From Halosimplex rubrum (GTDB lineage Archaea; Halobacteriota; Halobacteria; Halobacteriales; Haloarculaceae), in contig NZ_CP058910.1 in the NCBI RefSeq assembly GCF_013415885.1, positions 868,001-932,000 of the forward strand: 64,000 bases of DNA, in the 5' to 3' direction. Positions within the stretch are counted from its first letter, which is position 1; each line of letters starts with the position of its first letter. The notes under the pieces are model-generated. The model was not told where the DNA came from, ran no database searches, and saw nothing but the letters and a program-made list of their open reading frames with translations. The position numbers were made by a program, and so were the translations under genes. Shown here in pieces: positions 16,657 through 26,021 of the stretch.

Positions 16657-18081
16657 TCACCGATTCAGCGTGTGGATCGCCTCTCCGAGCGCGTTCGCGC
16701 AGGCCTCGCCGACGGCCTCGGAGAGGGTGGGGTGGGTGTGGATGGTGGCGGCCACGTCTTCGAGTTGGGCGCCCATCTCGACGGCGAGGGCGAGTTCGGC
16801 GATCAACTCGGAGGCCTCGGGGGCGACGACCTGGGCGCCCAGGAGGAACCCGCTGTCGTCGTCGCCGACGACGCGGACGAACCCGTCGCGCTCGTCGAGC
16901 GTGAGCGCGCGGCCGTTGGCCCGGAGCGGGAACTGCCCGACGACGGGGTCGAACCCGGCCTCTGCGGCCTCGTCCTCGGTCATGCCGACGGTGCCGATCT
17001 CGGGGTCGGTGAACACGGCCGCGGGGATCGCCTGGTGGTCCAGCGCGGCGGGCTCGCCGGCGACGACCTCCGCGGCGACCTCGCCCTCGGCGCTGGCCGT
17101 GTGGGCGAGCATCGGCTCGCCGGCCACGTCGCCGACCGCGAAGACGTGCTCGACGTCCGTGCGGGCCTCGTGGTCGGTCTCGAGGAACCCGTCCTCGTTC
17201 GGTTCGAGGCCGACGGCCTCCAGATTGAGGGTGTCGGTGACGGGCTGGCGACCGACGGCGACCAGACATTTCTCGGCGCCGAACTCCGCGATCTCGCCGT
17301 CCTCGTCCTCGGTGCGGACGGTGATGCCGTCGCCGGCTTCCTCCCAGCTATCGGCGGCCTGGCCGAAGTGGAAGTCCACGCCGAGGGCTTCGGCGCGCTC
17401 GCGGACGACGCGGGCCACGTCGTCCTCGTACCCCGGGAGCACGTCGTCCAGCATCTCGACGACGGTCACGTCGCAGCCCAGTTTCTGGTAGACGGTGGAG
17501 AGCTCCATCCCGATGTAGCCGGCGCCGACGACGACCATGCTCGCCGGGACGGCGTCGAGGGCGAGCGCCTCGCGCGAGGAGAGTATCTGCTCGCCGTCGA
17601 ACTCGAAGCCCGGCACCTCGATGGGTCGAGACCCCGTCGAGACGACGGCGTGCTCGAACTCGATGGTCTCCGATCCCTGGCCCTCGCCGCCGTGGACGAT
17701 TCGGGCCGTGTGCTCGCCGGCGAACTCCGCGCGGCCCTCGACGAGGTTCACCCCCGAAGCCTTGCAGAGCTTCTCGACGCCGCCGGTGAGCTGGTCGACG
17801 ACGCCGTCTTTCCACTCGACCATGCGCTGCAGGTCCACGGCGGGGTCGGCGTAGATGCCCATCTCCTCGGCGTCGCCGGCGTCGTGGGCGACGTCCGTCG
17901 CGGAGATCAGCGCCTTCGAGGGGATGCAGCCGTAGTTCAGGCAGGTGCCGCCGTAGGCGTCTCTCTCGACGAGGGTCACGTCCAGACCGAGCTGCCCGGC
18001 GCGGATGGCGGCGACGTAGCCGCCCGGTCCCGCGCCGATGACCAGTACGTCAGTTCCGGTAGTCACGTCTCCGACGACCAT
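16657..18081 (-). CDS. lpdA: Dihydrolipoyl dehydrogenase (E3)
   Basis: Flavoprotein that re-oxidises the dihydrolipoyl arm of the 2-oxoacid dehydrogenase complex with NAD. The 474-residue protein has the FAD-binding GAGPGGYVAAIRAG (16-29), the redox disulfide GGTCLNYGC (Cys47, Cys52), a second Rossmann motif VVGAGYIGMELS and the C-terminal HTHPTLSE (His450, Glu455). It is the last gene of the E1alpha-E1beta-E2-E3 order, 103 bases after E2. Length is normal. Confidence 0.96.
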   Translation of the reverse strand: MVVGDVTTGTDVLVIGAGPGGYVAAIRAGQLGLDVTLVERDAYGGTCLNYGCIPSKALISATDVAHDAGDAEEMGIYADPAVDLQRMVEWKDGVVDQLTGGVEKLCKASGVNLVEGRAEFAGEHTARIVHGGEGQGSETIEFEHAVVSTGSRPIEVPGFEFDGEQILSSREALALDAVPASMVVVGAGYIGMELSTVYQKLGCDVTVVEMLDDVLPGYEDDVARVVRERAEALGVDFHFGQAADSWEEAGDGITVRTEDEDGEIAEFGAEKCLVAVGRQPVTDTLNLEAVGLEPNEDGFLETDHEARTDVEHVFAVGDVAGEPMLAHTASAEGEVAAEVVAGEPAALDHQAIPAAVFTDPEIGTVGMTEDEAAEAGFDPVVGQFPLRANGRALTLDERDGFVRVVGDDDSGFLLGAQVVAPEASELIAELALAVEMGAQLEDVAATIHTHPTLSEAVGEACANALGEAIHTLNR

Positions 18082-18184
18082 TGTCGGAGGGTGGAGTGCC
18101 CGCGTAAAAAGAGGCGGGTTGACGGCACCGTCGCGGTCACGCTCGCCCGGCGGGACACCGAGTCGCTGCTCGCCGCCCTCCGAA

Positions 18185-19804
18185 CTACTCCAGCAACAGC
18201 AGCGTCGGGTCTTCGAGGTACTCTTTCAGCGTCTCGACGAACCGCGCGGCGTCGGCGCCGTCGACGACCCGGTGGTCCACCGACAGCGACAGGGGCAACA
18301 CGTCCCGGGCGACCACCTCGCCGTCGACCGCTACCGGCCGTTCCTCGATGGTGCCCAGCCCCAGGATCGCGGTCTCGGGGTAGTTGACGATCGGCGTGGC
18401 GTACTCGCCGCCGATGGCGCCGAAGTTGGTGATCGTGAAGGTACCCCCCTGCATCTCCGCGCGGGCGATCGAGCGGTCGCGAGCCTTCGCGACGAGTTCG
18501 TTCGTCTCCGAGGCCAGTTGCAGTAGGCCCTTCTCGTCGACGTCGTCGACGACCGGCACCATCAGCCCGGCGTCGGTCGCGGTCGCGACGCCGACGTTGC
18601 GGTCCGATTTGAAGACGATCTCCTCGCTGTCCTCGTCGAGTTGCGTGTTGAGCACCGGATGCTCGTCCAGTGCGGCGACGACGGCCTTCATCACGAACGG
18701 CATGTAGGTGAGCTTCACGCCGCGTTCCTCGGCGCGCGCTTTGAGCTTCTCCCGCGTCTCCACGAGCGCCGTCGCGTCCACCTTCTCGTGGTGGGTGACG
18801 TGGGGCGCGGTGAACTTCGAGCGCTGCATCGCCTCGCCGATAGTACGGCGCATCCCCGCGTAGGGCTCGCGGCGGTCGCCCTCGGCGGCGTCGACGGTTT
18901 CGCTCGCCTCGCCGCCGGCCGCAGTCTCCGTTTCGCCGGCGTCGTCGGCGAGCGCCTCGGCGTCCGCCTCCTGGGCCCGCTGCTGGGCCTCGGTGTACTC
19001 GCGGACGGCGGCCTCGTCGACGAACGCCTGCCCGTCGCGCACCTCGTCGGTCGGCACGTCGTCGATGTCGACGCCCAGGTCGTCGGCGACCTGCCGGGTG
19101 GCCGGCGCGGCCAGCGTCCGATCGCGGCTCGCGGCCTCGACGGCGCCGCCGGTCGCTTCGGACGGGCTCGCTTCCGTATCGCCGTCGTCGACGCGGGAGA
19201 CCGCGGACTTCAGTCCGTCGCCGACGCTCGATTTGCCGTCGCCGCCCTCACCGTCGTCGATCCGCGAAACCGCGGATTTGAGCTGTTTGCCGTCGTCGGT
19301 CCCGTCGTCGCTGGCATCGTCGGACTCGGCGGCGGCGCGCACGTCCGACTCGGTGACGCGACCGCCGGGACCGGACCCGTCGACGGCGGCGATGTTCACG
19401 CCGAGTTCGCGGGCGAGCCGGCGGGCGCTCGGGGCAGCGAAGACGCGCCCGCCCTGGCCGTCGCCCGACGCCGAATCGGTCGCGTCCTGCTCGCTCTCCG
19501 CCGACGCCTCACCGCCGTCTCGCGGCTCCGCCGCTTGACTGCCCGAGGCGCCGGTCGGCGCCTCGCCCTCCACGTCGAAGGTGATGATGACCTCGCCGAC
19601 GGGGACCACGTCGCCGGGCTCGGCGAGCAACTCGCGGACGGTGCCGTTCACGGGGGAGGGCACGTCGACGACGGCCTTGTCGGTCTCGACGTCGGCGACG
19701 ACCTGATCCTCGGAGACGGTGTCGCCCGGTTCGACGTGCCACTCCAGCAGTTCGCCCTCGGCGACGCCCTCTCCCACGTCGGGGAGCTTGAACTCGCGGA
19801 CCAT
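18185..19804 (-). CDS. pdhC: 2-oxoacid dehydrogenase E2, dihydrolipoyl acyltransferase
   Basis: The 539-residue protein has an N-terminal lipoyl domain (ETDKAVVDVPSP, lipoylated Lys43) and then an acidic linker. It has two peripheral-subunit-binding-like segments (VFAAPSARRLARELGVNIAA and TLAAPATRQVADDLGVDIDD). The catalytic domain ends with SVDHRVVDGADAARF (His511, Asp515). Between the two binding segments a short motif LKSAVSR-(I/V)-DDG occurs twice. The domain transfers acyl groups from E1 to CoA. The gene starts 3 bases after the E1beta stop. In Haloferax a similar complex serves isoleucine breakdown and not pyruvate oxidation, so the pdh name gives family, not substrate. Confidence 0.93.
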   Translation of the reverse strand: MVREFKLPDVGEGVAEGELLEWHVEPGDTVSEDQVVADVETDKAVVDVPSPVNGTVRELLAEPGDVVPVGEVIITFDVEGEAPTGASGSQAAEPRDGGEASAESEQDATDSASGDGQGGRVFAAPSARRLARELGVNIAAVDGSGPGGRVTESDVRAAAESDDASDDGTDDGKQLKSAVSRIDDGEGGDGKSSVGDGLKSAVSRVDDGDTEASPSEATGGAVEAASRDRTLAAPATRQVADDLGVDIDDVPTDEVRDGQAFVDEAAVREYTEAQQRAQEADAEALADDAGETETAAGGEASETVDAAEGDRREPYAGMRRTIGEAMQRSKFTAPHVTHHEKVDATALVETREKLKARAEERGVKLTYMPFVMKAVVAALDEHPVLNTQLDEDSEEIVFKSDRNVGVATATDAGLMVPVVDDVDEKGLLQLASETNELVAKARDRSIARAEMQGGTFTITNFGAIGGEYATPIVNYPETAILGLGTIEERPVAVDGEVVARDVLPLSLSVDHRVVDGADAARFVETLKEYLEDPTLLLLE

Positions 19805-19807
19805 GGC

Positions 19808-20833
19808 TCAGAACTCGACGGCGTCCCTGATGCCGTCTTCGATGCGTTCGGGCTCGGGCAGGTAGTAGTCCTCCAGCGCGTACAGCGGGTACGGCACGTC
19901 GAATCCCGTGATCCTCTCGATCGGTGCCTCCTGGTAGATCAGCGCTTCCTCCTGGATGGTCGCCGTGATCTCGCCGGCGAGCCCGCCCGTCTTGGGCGCC
20001 TCGTGGACGACGGCGGCGCGACCGGTCTTCTCGAACGACTCGACGATGGTCTCCTCGTCCATCGGCGAGAGCGTCCGCAGATCCACCACTTCGACATCGA
20101 TCTCGCCCGACAGGTTGTCGGCCGCCTCCATCGTCGGGCGGGTCATCGCGCCCCAGGTGAACACGGAGATATCGGTGCCCTCCTTGCGGACCGCGGCCTC
20201 GCCGAGCGGCACGGTGTACTCGCTCTCGGGCACGTCCTCGCGGAACGCTCGGTAGATGAGCTTGGGTTCGAGGAACATCACCGGGTCGGGGTCCCGGATG
20301 GCCGCGGCGAGCAGCCCCTTCGCGTCGTGTGGCGTGCTCGGGATCACCACCTTGAGGCCCGGTTCGTGGACGAAGAAGGCCTCCTTGGACTCGGAGTGGT
20401 GTTCGGGGGCGCGGATGCCGCCGCCGTAGGGCGCGCGGATCACGAGCGGACAGGTGAACTCGCCGCGCGAGCGCGTCCGCAGGCGCGCAGCGTGGGAGAC
20501 GATCTGGTCGAACGCGGGGTAGATGAACCCCATGAACTGGATCTCGGGGACCGGGCGCAGCCCGTAGGCGGCCATGCCGATGGCGGTGCCGACGATGCCC
20601 GACTCGGCGAGGGGGGTGTCGATCACGCGGTCCTCGCCGAACTCGTCGAGCAGGCCCTCGGTGGCGCGGAAGACGCCGCCGTTTTTCCCCACGTCTTCGC
20701 CCATCACGAGGACGCGCTCGTCGCGGCCCATCTCCGTCGCCAGCCCGTCGCGGACCGCCTGGACGAGCGTCAGGCTCTGCGATTCGTCGCTCGATACCTC
20801 GTCGTCGATCTCGGTGTCGGTGGTCTCGCTCAT
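19808..20833 (-). CDS. pdhB: 2-oxoacid dehydrogenase E1 component, beta subunit
   Basis: The 341-residue protein matches transketolase-like pyrimidine and C-terminal domains: VLVMGEDVGKNGGVFRATEG near residue 40, AEIQF-like segment PEIQFMGFIYPAFDQIVSH, and the C-terminal AAVVHEAPKTGGLAGEI. With E1alpha it binds thiamine diphosphate and decarboxylates a 2-oxoacid. The ATG at 20833 lies two bases after the E1alpha stop, and E2 begins three bases after its own stop, so the three are tightly co-translated. Confidence 0.94.
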   Translation of the reverse strand: MSETTDTEIDDEVSSDESQSLTLVQAVRDGLATEMGRDERVLVMGEDVGKNGGVFRATEGLLDEFGEDRVIDTPLAESGIVGTAIGMAAYGLRPVPEIQFMGFIYPAFDQIVSHAARLRTRSRGEFTCPLVIRAPYGGGIRAPEHHSESKEAFFVHEPGLKVVIPSTPHDAKGLLAAAIRDPDPVMFLEPKLIYRAFREDVPESEYTVPLGEAAVRKEGTDISVFTWGAMTRPTMEAADNLSGEIDVEVVDLRTLSPMDEETIVESFEKTGRAAVVHEAPKTGGLAGEITATIQEEALIYQEAPIERITGFDVPYPLYALEDYYLPEPERIEDGIRDAVEF

Positions 20834-20835
20834 GG

Positions 20836-21939
20836 TCACTCCAGCAGGGCTTCGTCGCCGTGTCGGTCGCGCAGCCGCCGCAGGTACGCGAGCTGTTCGT
20901 CCAGCCGGTCGGGCATCCCCTCGTAGACGTGCGCGAACAGCTCCGCGGGGTCGGGCCGCTTGACGCTCTCGGCGGCCGCAATGGCGTCGGCCACCGCGTC
21001 TTCCACGTCGCTCTCGATGGCGTCGACGCGCTCGTCGTCGAGGATCCCCCGGTCGCGGAGGAACCGCTCCATCCGCGGGATCGGGTCCTTCGCGCGCCAC
21101 TGTTCGACCTCCGCGTCGTCCCGATACACGGAGGGGTCGTCGGCGGTGGTGTGGGCGCCGTAGCGGTACTGGACCGCCTCGATCAGGGTGGGTCGCAGCT
21201 CGTCGGGGTTGGGGTGTCTGGCCTTCTCGACGGCGGCCTCCGTCACCTGGTAGACGGCGAGCGGGTCCATCCCGTCGACCTGTACCCCCTCGAACCCGTA
21301 GGCGTCGGCCTTCTGGGCCAGGGTGGCGCTCGCCGTCTGGCGTTCGCGCGGGACGGAGATGGCCCACTGGTTGTTGTTGCAGAAGAAGACGGCGGGGGCG
21401 TCGAACACGCCCGCGAAGTTGAGCCCCTCGTGGAAGTCGCCCTCCGACGTGGCGCCGTCGCCGAAGTAACAGAGGAAGGCCTTGTGCTCGCCTTGCAGCT
21501 TCGACGCCCACGCCGCGCCCGTGGCGTGGGGGATCTGCGTGGCGATGGGGACGGCGACGGAGAAGATGTTCACGTCCTCGCGGACGTTGCCCTCCTCGTG
21601 GCCCATCCAGTACAGCAGGGTCTGCTCCAGCGAGAGGCCCCTGTGGAGCATCGCGGCGTGCTCGCGGTAGCTCGGGAACAGCCAGTCGTCGTCGGCCAGC
21701 GCGTGGGCGCTGCCGATCTGGGCGCCCTCCTGGCCGGACATCGGCGGATACGTCCCCATCCGACCCTGGCGCTGGAGGCTCACCGCCCGCTGGTCGAAGT
21801 GCCTGGCGAGTTTCATCTCCCGGTACATCTCGACGAGCGTCTCCTCCGACAGGTCCGGGACGGTCGCGCCCTCCCGTACCTGGCCGTCCTCGTCCAGGAT
21901 CTGGACCCGGTCTCCCGGGTCGCGCTGCAAAGTACTCAC
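20836..21939 (-). CDS. pdhA: 2-oxoacid dehydrogenase E1 component, alpha subunit
   Basis: The 367-residue protein has the thiamine diphosphate motif [17 protein letters not shown] ending at CNNNQWAIS (about 170-200) and the N-terminal block [20 protein letters not shown]. First gene of the complex operon. The substrate may be pyruvate or a branched-chain 2-oxoacid. On the minus strand a TCCTTAAG box (21986-21993) lies about 50 bases before the start and is the best promoter candidate. Confidence 0.93.
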   Translation of the reverse strand: MSTLQRDPGDRVQILDEDGQVREGATVPDLSEETLVEMYREMKLARHFDQRAVSLQRQGRMGTYPPMSGQEGAQIGSAHALADDDWLFPSYREHAAMLHRGLSLEQTLLYWMGHEEGNVREDVNIFSVAVPIATQIPHATGAAWASKLQGEHKAFLCYFGDGATSEGDFHEGLNFAGVFDAPAVFFCNNNQWAISVPRERQTASATLAQKADAYGFEGVQVDGMDPLAVYQVTEAAVEKARHPNPDELRPTLIEAVQYRYGAHTTADDPSVYRDDAEVEQWRAKDPIPRMERFLRDRGILDDERVDAIESDVEDAVADAIAAAESVKRPDPAELFAHVYEGMPDRLDEQLAYLRRLRDRHGDEALLE

Positions 21940-22328
21940 GAAAACTCCCTCCTCGGGAACATACCCGGAGCAAGGGGGGCTGTCGGCTTAAGGATTTTCG
22001 TAAATAGCTTTCGCTGTGGCCCATTCTTGCCGGTCGCGGTGGGCGAAACGGCGCTATCGGGGCGGAAATATCGAAGATATCTCCGTCCGAACCGGGTCGA
22101 AACTGGTCGTTCGTCCAAAGGGCACGATCGTACCCTCGTGGGCACGTCGCCGCCGTCGGGGAACGGTCGGACGCCCCGAGCCGTCGGAGGTTGCGAGTCG
22201 GTTGCGCTATGACTGCTCAATAGCCGTTGGATCGTCTCCCTGGCGAACGTCCCGGTACCGAACCGTCAATCCGGGGATATAGCACTCATACCAGCGGTTA
22301 AGGGACGAGTCGGTGGATCGCCGCCCGT
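21940..22328. other. Divergent intergenic region, pdhA / ECF importer
   Basis: This 389-base gap separates two divergent operons. It holds a minus-strand TATA candidate at 21986-21993, an imperfect 21-base palindrome at 22064-22084 (GGAAATATC-GAA-GATATCTCC), and a plus-strand TATA box GTTAAG at 22297-22302, 29 bases before the importer ATG. No convincing coding frame is present. Confidence 0.5.
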
Positions 22329-23192
22329 ATGGCGACGACTACATCGGCGGATTCGAGCGGGGTGTTCAGTTTCGACCACAGGGACATGATGGCGTTCATC
22401 CTCGTCATGTCGCTGCACGGTCTGCAGAGCATGATCACGGAGCTGCTGCCGGAGTTCTCGGTGGGCGGGCTCGGCGTCTCGATCGGACCGTTCTGGTTCG
22501 TCGCGATGTCGGTCGTCCTCCTGTTTCGCTCCTTTTGGGCCTGTCTGGCCATTCCGGTCGGCGGGATCGTCTTCGGCGAGATCCTCATCGGCGACTTCAG
22601 CGCGCTCGGGGCGGTGGAGGGGCTCGTCGTCATCACGGCGTCGTGGTTCTTCGCGATGTCGCTGATCACCGACCCGTCGGACGTCAAGCAGGTCGCGGCG
22701 GTCGGCTTCCTCGCGAAAGCCATGGAGGAGACCGCCGCGTGGTTCATCGACGTGGGCAAGTTCTACGTCGGCGTCGAGGAACTCGAAGCGATCTCGTGGC
22801 TCCCCGCGACGGTGTGGGCCACCGAGGGGATGGGCGCGCTGATGCAGATCGTCGTCGCCGGGATCGTCTTCGGCGCCGTTCCGACGCTGTTCCTGTATCC
22901 GCGCCTGCGCGGGAAGATCGAGCCGCTGCTGGGGATGCAGCCGGTCGACGGGCGTACCGGGCCGATGTTCACGCGCTCGTCGCTGAAGCGACTCGTCGCC
23001 TGGGTGGCGGTCCTGCCGGTCGCGTTCGCCGTCGAGACGTTCAGCGAGACCAGCGGCGGCATCGTCACGTTCACGCCGGAGTTCGTCGAGACCTACGGCC
23101 AGACGTTCCTGTTCGTGCCGATCGTCGCCGCGGCCCTGATCGCGTTCGGCCTCGTCGCCTACCGACAGCGCAAGGTCGAGGGCGGGGTCTAG
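22329..23192 (+). CDS. Membrane component of an ECF-type importer, probable substrate-binding (S) subunit
   Basis: The 287-residue protein has about seven hydrophobic segments and no ATPase motif. Its position directly before a double ATPase and an EcfT-like protein makes it the likely substrate-specific subunit of an energy-coupling-factor transporter. I see no sequence signature of a known vitamin, cobalt or nickel S component, so the substrate is unknown. A TATA box at 22297-22302 suggests it is the first gene of a leaderless three-gene transcript. Confidence 0.6.
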   Translation: MATTTSADSSGVFSFDHRDMMAFILVMSLHGLQSMITELLPEFSVGGLGVSIGPFWFVAMSVVLLFRSFWACLAIPVGGIVFGEILIGDFSALGAVEGLVVITASWFFAMSLITDPSDVKQVAAVGFLAKAMEETAAWFIDVGKFYVGVEELEAISWLPATVWATEGMGALMQIVVAGIVFGAVPTLFLYPRLRGKIEPLLGMQPVDGRTGPMFTRSSLKRLVAWVAVLPVAFAVETFSETSGGIVTFTPEFVETYGQTFLFVPIVAAALIAFGLVAYRQRKVEGGV

Positions 23193-23210
23193 CCCGGCGG
23201 TTTCGTTTTC

Positions 23211-25025
23211 ATGCCTTCATCAGACATCGTCGTCGAGGACCTGACGTTCCAGTACCCCGGCGGCGACGAGCCGGTGTTGCGCGACGCGAACCTGCGGATC
23301 GAGCCCGGCGAGTTCACCGCCGTCGTGGGGGGGAACGGCAGCGGCAAGACGACGCTGTGCAAGACGTTCAACGGGCTGATCCCGCACTTCTTCGAGGGGC
23401 GGTTCGACGGCCGCGTCACGGTCGCCGGGACCGACACCCGCGAGGCCGGCGTCGCCGAACTCTCGAAGACCGTCGGCTACGTCTTCCAGGACTTCGAGAA
23501 CCAGCTCGTCCAGGAGACCGTGCGCGACGACGTGGAGTTCGCCCCGCTGAACCACGGCCTCGAGGACTACGCCGAGCGGGCGACCCGCGCGCTGGAGATG
23601 GTCGGCCTGGAACACCTCGAAGACCGGTTCGTCTGGGAGCTCTCCGGGGGGCAACAACACCTCGTCGCGCTCGCGGGCGTGCTCGCGATGGACCCGGAGT
23701 TCGTCTTCGTCGACGAGCCCGCCGCCCAGCTGGACCCGCACAACGCCCGCGAGGCCTACGAGCAGCTCCGCCGACTCCACGAGGACCACGGCAAGACGGT
23801 GATCGTCATCGAGCACCACTCGGAGTTCGTCGCCGACTACTGCGACGAGATGGTGCTGGTCTCCGACGGCGGCGTCGCCTGGAAAGAGCCCGTCGAGGTC
23901 GGGCTCAACAGGCTGGACGACCTGAAGGCCCACGACATCCACCCGCCGCAGGTCACGGGCATCGGCGCCGACCTGCCGGAGGGGACGGGCGCGCTCGACG
24001 ACGGGCGCTACCCCGTCACCGTCGACGAGGCGGCGACGGCGTTCCCGTCTGTCGGCCGCGGCGAGCGACTCCGCGCGGCTGATGGGGGCGAGCGGGCCGC
24101 GCGAGGGTCCCCAGCCGCCGGCGAAGGCGGCGACGCGCTGATCACCCTCGACGGCGTCGGCCACGGCTACCCGACGCTCCGGGAGGGGTACAACCGGGTG
24201 CTCGACGGCGTCGATCTGGACCTGTACGCGGGTGACCGCGTGGCGCTGGTCGGCGCCAACGGCGCCGGCAAGTCGACGCTCCTTCGACTGATCACGGGGC
24301 TGGAGTCCCCCGACGAGGGGACGGTGACGGTGCTCGGCCGGGACACGGGCGAGACGCTCCCGGAGACGCTGGCCGACGACACCGTCTACATCCACCAGAA
24401 CCCCGAGGAGATGTTCGTCGAGGACACCGTCCGCAAGGACGTGGGCTACTACCTGCGGAACCGCGGCGCCGAGGACGCCGACGAGCGCGTCGACGATATC
24501 CTCGACTACCTCGACCTGACGGATCTGGCCGACCGCGACGGCCGGCTGCTGAGTCTCGGCCAGCAGCGCCGGGCCTCGCTGGCCATCGGCCTCGCGACCG
24601 ACCCGACGGTCGTCCTGCTGGACGAGCCGACCGGCAGTCTCGACCTGCAGAGCCGCCGCGAAGTGACGGGGATGCTCCGGAAGGCCGAGAGCCGCGTCGA
24701 GACCGTCGTCGTCGCCTCCCACGACCTGCAGCTGGTCGCCGAGTGGGCCGACCGCGTGGTCGTCATGGGCGAGGGGACGGTGCTCGCCGACGCCCCGCCC
24801 GGCGAGGTGTTCGACGACCCCGACCTGCTGGCACGCACCGACCTCCGCCGCCCGCAGGTCGTCGAACTGAGCGACCGGCTGGGGGTCGACCCGGCCGCGC
24901 TCACCGCCGACGAGATGGTCGAGACCCTGACCGACGCGGCCGAGGCGACCGACGCACTCGCCGACGGCGGACCGGGCGTCGGCGGGGCCGACGACGGGAC
25001 GAACACACGGGGTGACCGTCGGTGA
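23211..25025 (+). CDS. Energy-coupling factor ATPase with two fused ABC domains (EcfA)
   Basis: The 604-residue protein holds two complete nucleotide-binding domains. Domain 1 has Walker A GGNGSGKTT (40-48) and signature LSGGQQHLVA. After a variable linker, domain 2 has Walker A GANGAGKST, signature LSLGQQRRAS and Walker B VVLLDEPTGSLD. The second signature is LSLGQ, a small deviation from LSGGQ. Fused EcfA1-EcfA2 proteins power ECF importers through EcfT. The stop overlaps the EcfT GTG in a GTGA junction. Confidence 0.9.
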   Translation: MPSSDIVVEDLTFQYPGGDEPVLRDANLRIEPGEFTAVVGGNGSGKTTLCKTFNGLIPHFFEGRFDGRVTVAGTDTREAGVAELSKTVGYVFQDFENQLVQETVRDDVEFAPLNHGLEDYAERATRALEMVGLEHLEDRFVWELSGGQQHLVALAGVLAMDPEFVFVDEPAAQLDPHNAREAYEQLRRLHEDHGKTVIVIEHHSEFVADYCDEMVLVSDGGVAWKEPVEVGLNRLDDLKAHDIHPPQVTGIGADLPEGTGALDDGRYPVTVDEAATAFPSVGRGERLRAADGGERAARGSPAAGEGGDALITLDGVGHGYPTLREGYNRVLDGVDLDLYAGDRVALVGANGAGKSTLLRLITGLESPDEGTVTVLGRDTGETLPETLADDTVYIHQNPEEMFVEDTVRKDVGYYLRNRGAEDADERVDDILDYLDLTDLADRDGRLLSLGQQRRASLAIGLATDPTVVLLDEPTGSLDLQSRREVTGMLRKAESRVETVVVASHDLQLVAEWADRVVVMGEGTVLADAPPGEVFDDPDLLARTDLRRPQVVELSDRLGVDPAALTADEMVETLTDAAEATDALADGGPGVGGADDGTNTRGDRR

Positions 25026-25981
25026 AGTACGTCGACGCGGTCACCGACATCTCGATCGCCGACATCAAGGTCGACCTGATGCGGACGGCCTACGACAACG
25101 ACCGGGCGCTTTTGAACAGCTTCGACCCCCGGGTGGTCCTGCTATGGACGGTCCTGTTCATGATCGTCCCGTGGCTGTTCTACGACCCGCTCCCGCTCGC
25201 GGTCTTGCTGGCGGCGGCGTTCGCCCTCGCCGCCCTCTCGCAGGTCAGCAAGTACCTGCTCGCGCTGCTTTTGTTCGGCCAGGTCACGAACGTCGGCTTC
25301 TTCGTCGTGATGGTGCCGGCGGTGGGCGGGGCGATCCAGGCCTTCGGCTACCTCGGGGACAACGCCGGGCGCGTCACCGAGGCGGTCGCGACGCTCGACC
25401 CCGCGGTCTTCGGCGAGGTCTGGTCGATCGCCGCGGGGGCGACCGCCCGCGGCGTCGACACCGCCCTCACCAGCCAGGAGGTCGGCATCGACGCCGTCGG
25501 CGCGGTCGTCCCCTTCTTCCTGAAGCTGACCATCATCTCGGTGATCAGCCTCGCGGTCTTCTCGGCGATGAGCCCGCGGAAGCTCTCGAAGGGGATGCTC
25601 CGGCTGGGCGTCCCCCGGCAGCTCACCTTCGCCATCGCCTACGGCTACCGGATGATGCCGCTGCTCGTCGAGGAATACCACGCCCTGGTCAACTCCTTCC
25701 GCCTGCGCAGCCAGGTACCCGAGAACACGGGCTTCCTGAAGTGGCGCTACTTCTACTACCTGCTGAAGTTGTCGGTGAAGGCGTTCTACCCGCTCATCTT
25801 CAACGTCGCGAAGCGCTCGCGGGTCACCGTCGAGGCGATGGAGACCAAGGGGTTCTCGCGCTCGCTCGGCGACGAGCAGAGCCGCGCGCTCCGGACGGAG
25901 GGTATGATGGTCCGGACCCGCGACGTGTCGTTCGTTTTCGGGTCGCTGCTGTTCGTCGCGGCCGTCTGGGCGTTCACCTGA
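25022..25981 (+). CDS. Energy-coupling factor transmembrane protein (EcfT-like)
   Basis: The 319-residue membrane protein has five or more helices and a long cytoplasmic part. It has the EcfT-type block GVPRQLTFAIAYGYRMMPLL and the coupling-helix segment VTVEAMETKGFSRS, equivalent to the AMEARG motif. It transmits ATPase movement to the S subunit. The GTG start at 25022 overlaps the ATPase stop. With the two preceding genes this makes a complete ECF importer. Confidence 0.85.
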   Translation: MKYVDAVTDISIADIKVDLMRTAYDNDRALLNSFDPRVVLLWTVLFMIVPWLFYDPLPLAVLLAAAFALAALSQVSKYLLALLLFGQVTNVGFFVVMVPAVGGAIQAFGYLGDNAGRVTEAVATLDPAVFGEVWSIAAGATARGVDTALTSQEVGIDAVGAVVPFFLKLTIISVISLAVFSAMSPRKLSKGMLRLGVPRQLTFAIAYGYRMMPLLVEEYHALVNSFRLRSQVPENTGFLKWRYFYYLLKLSVKAFYPLIFNVAKRSRVTVEAMETKGFSRSLGDEQSRALRTEGMMVRTRDVSFVFGSLLFVAAVWAFT

Positions 25982-26021
25982 CGGTCGCCGTCCGTCCGTT
26001 CTCCAGAAGATCCGCACGAGG

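Noticed and set aside
20836-22024. Long minus-strand frame extending pdhB through the pdhA region
   Set aside because: The upstream part is out of frame with pdhA and has shadow composition; pdhB starts at 20833.
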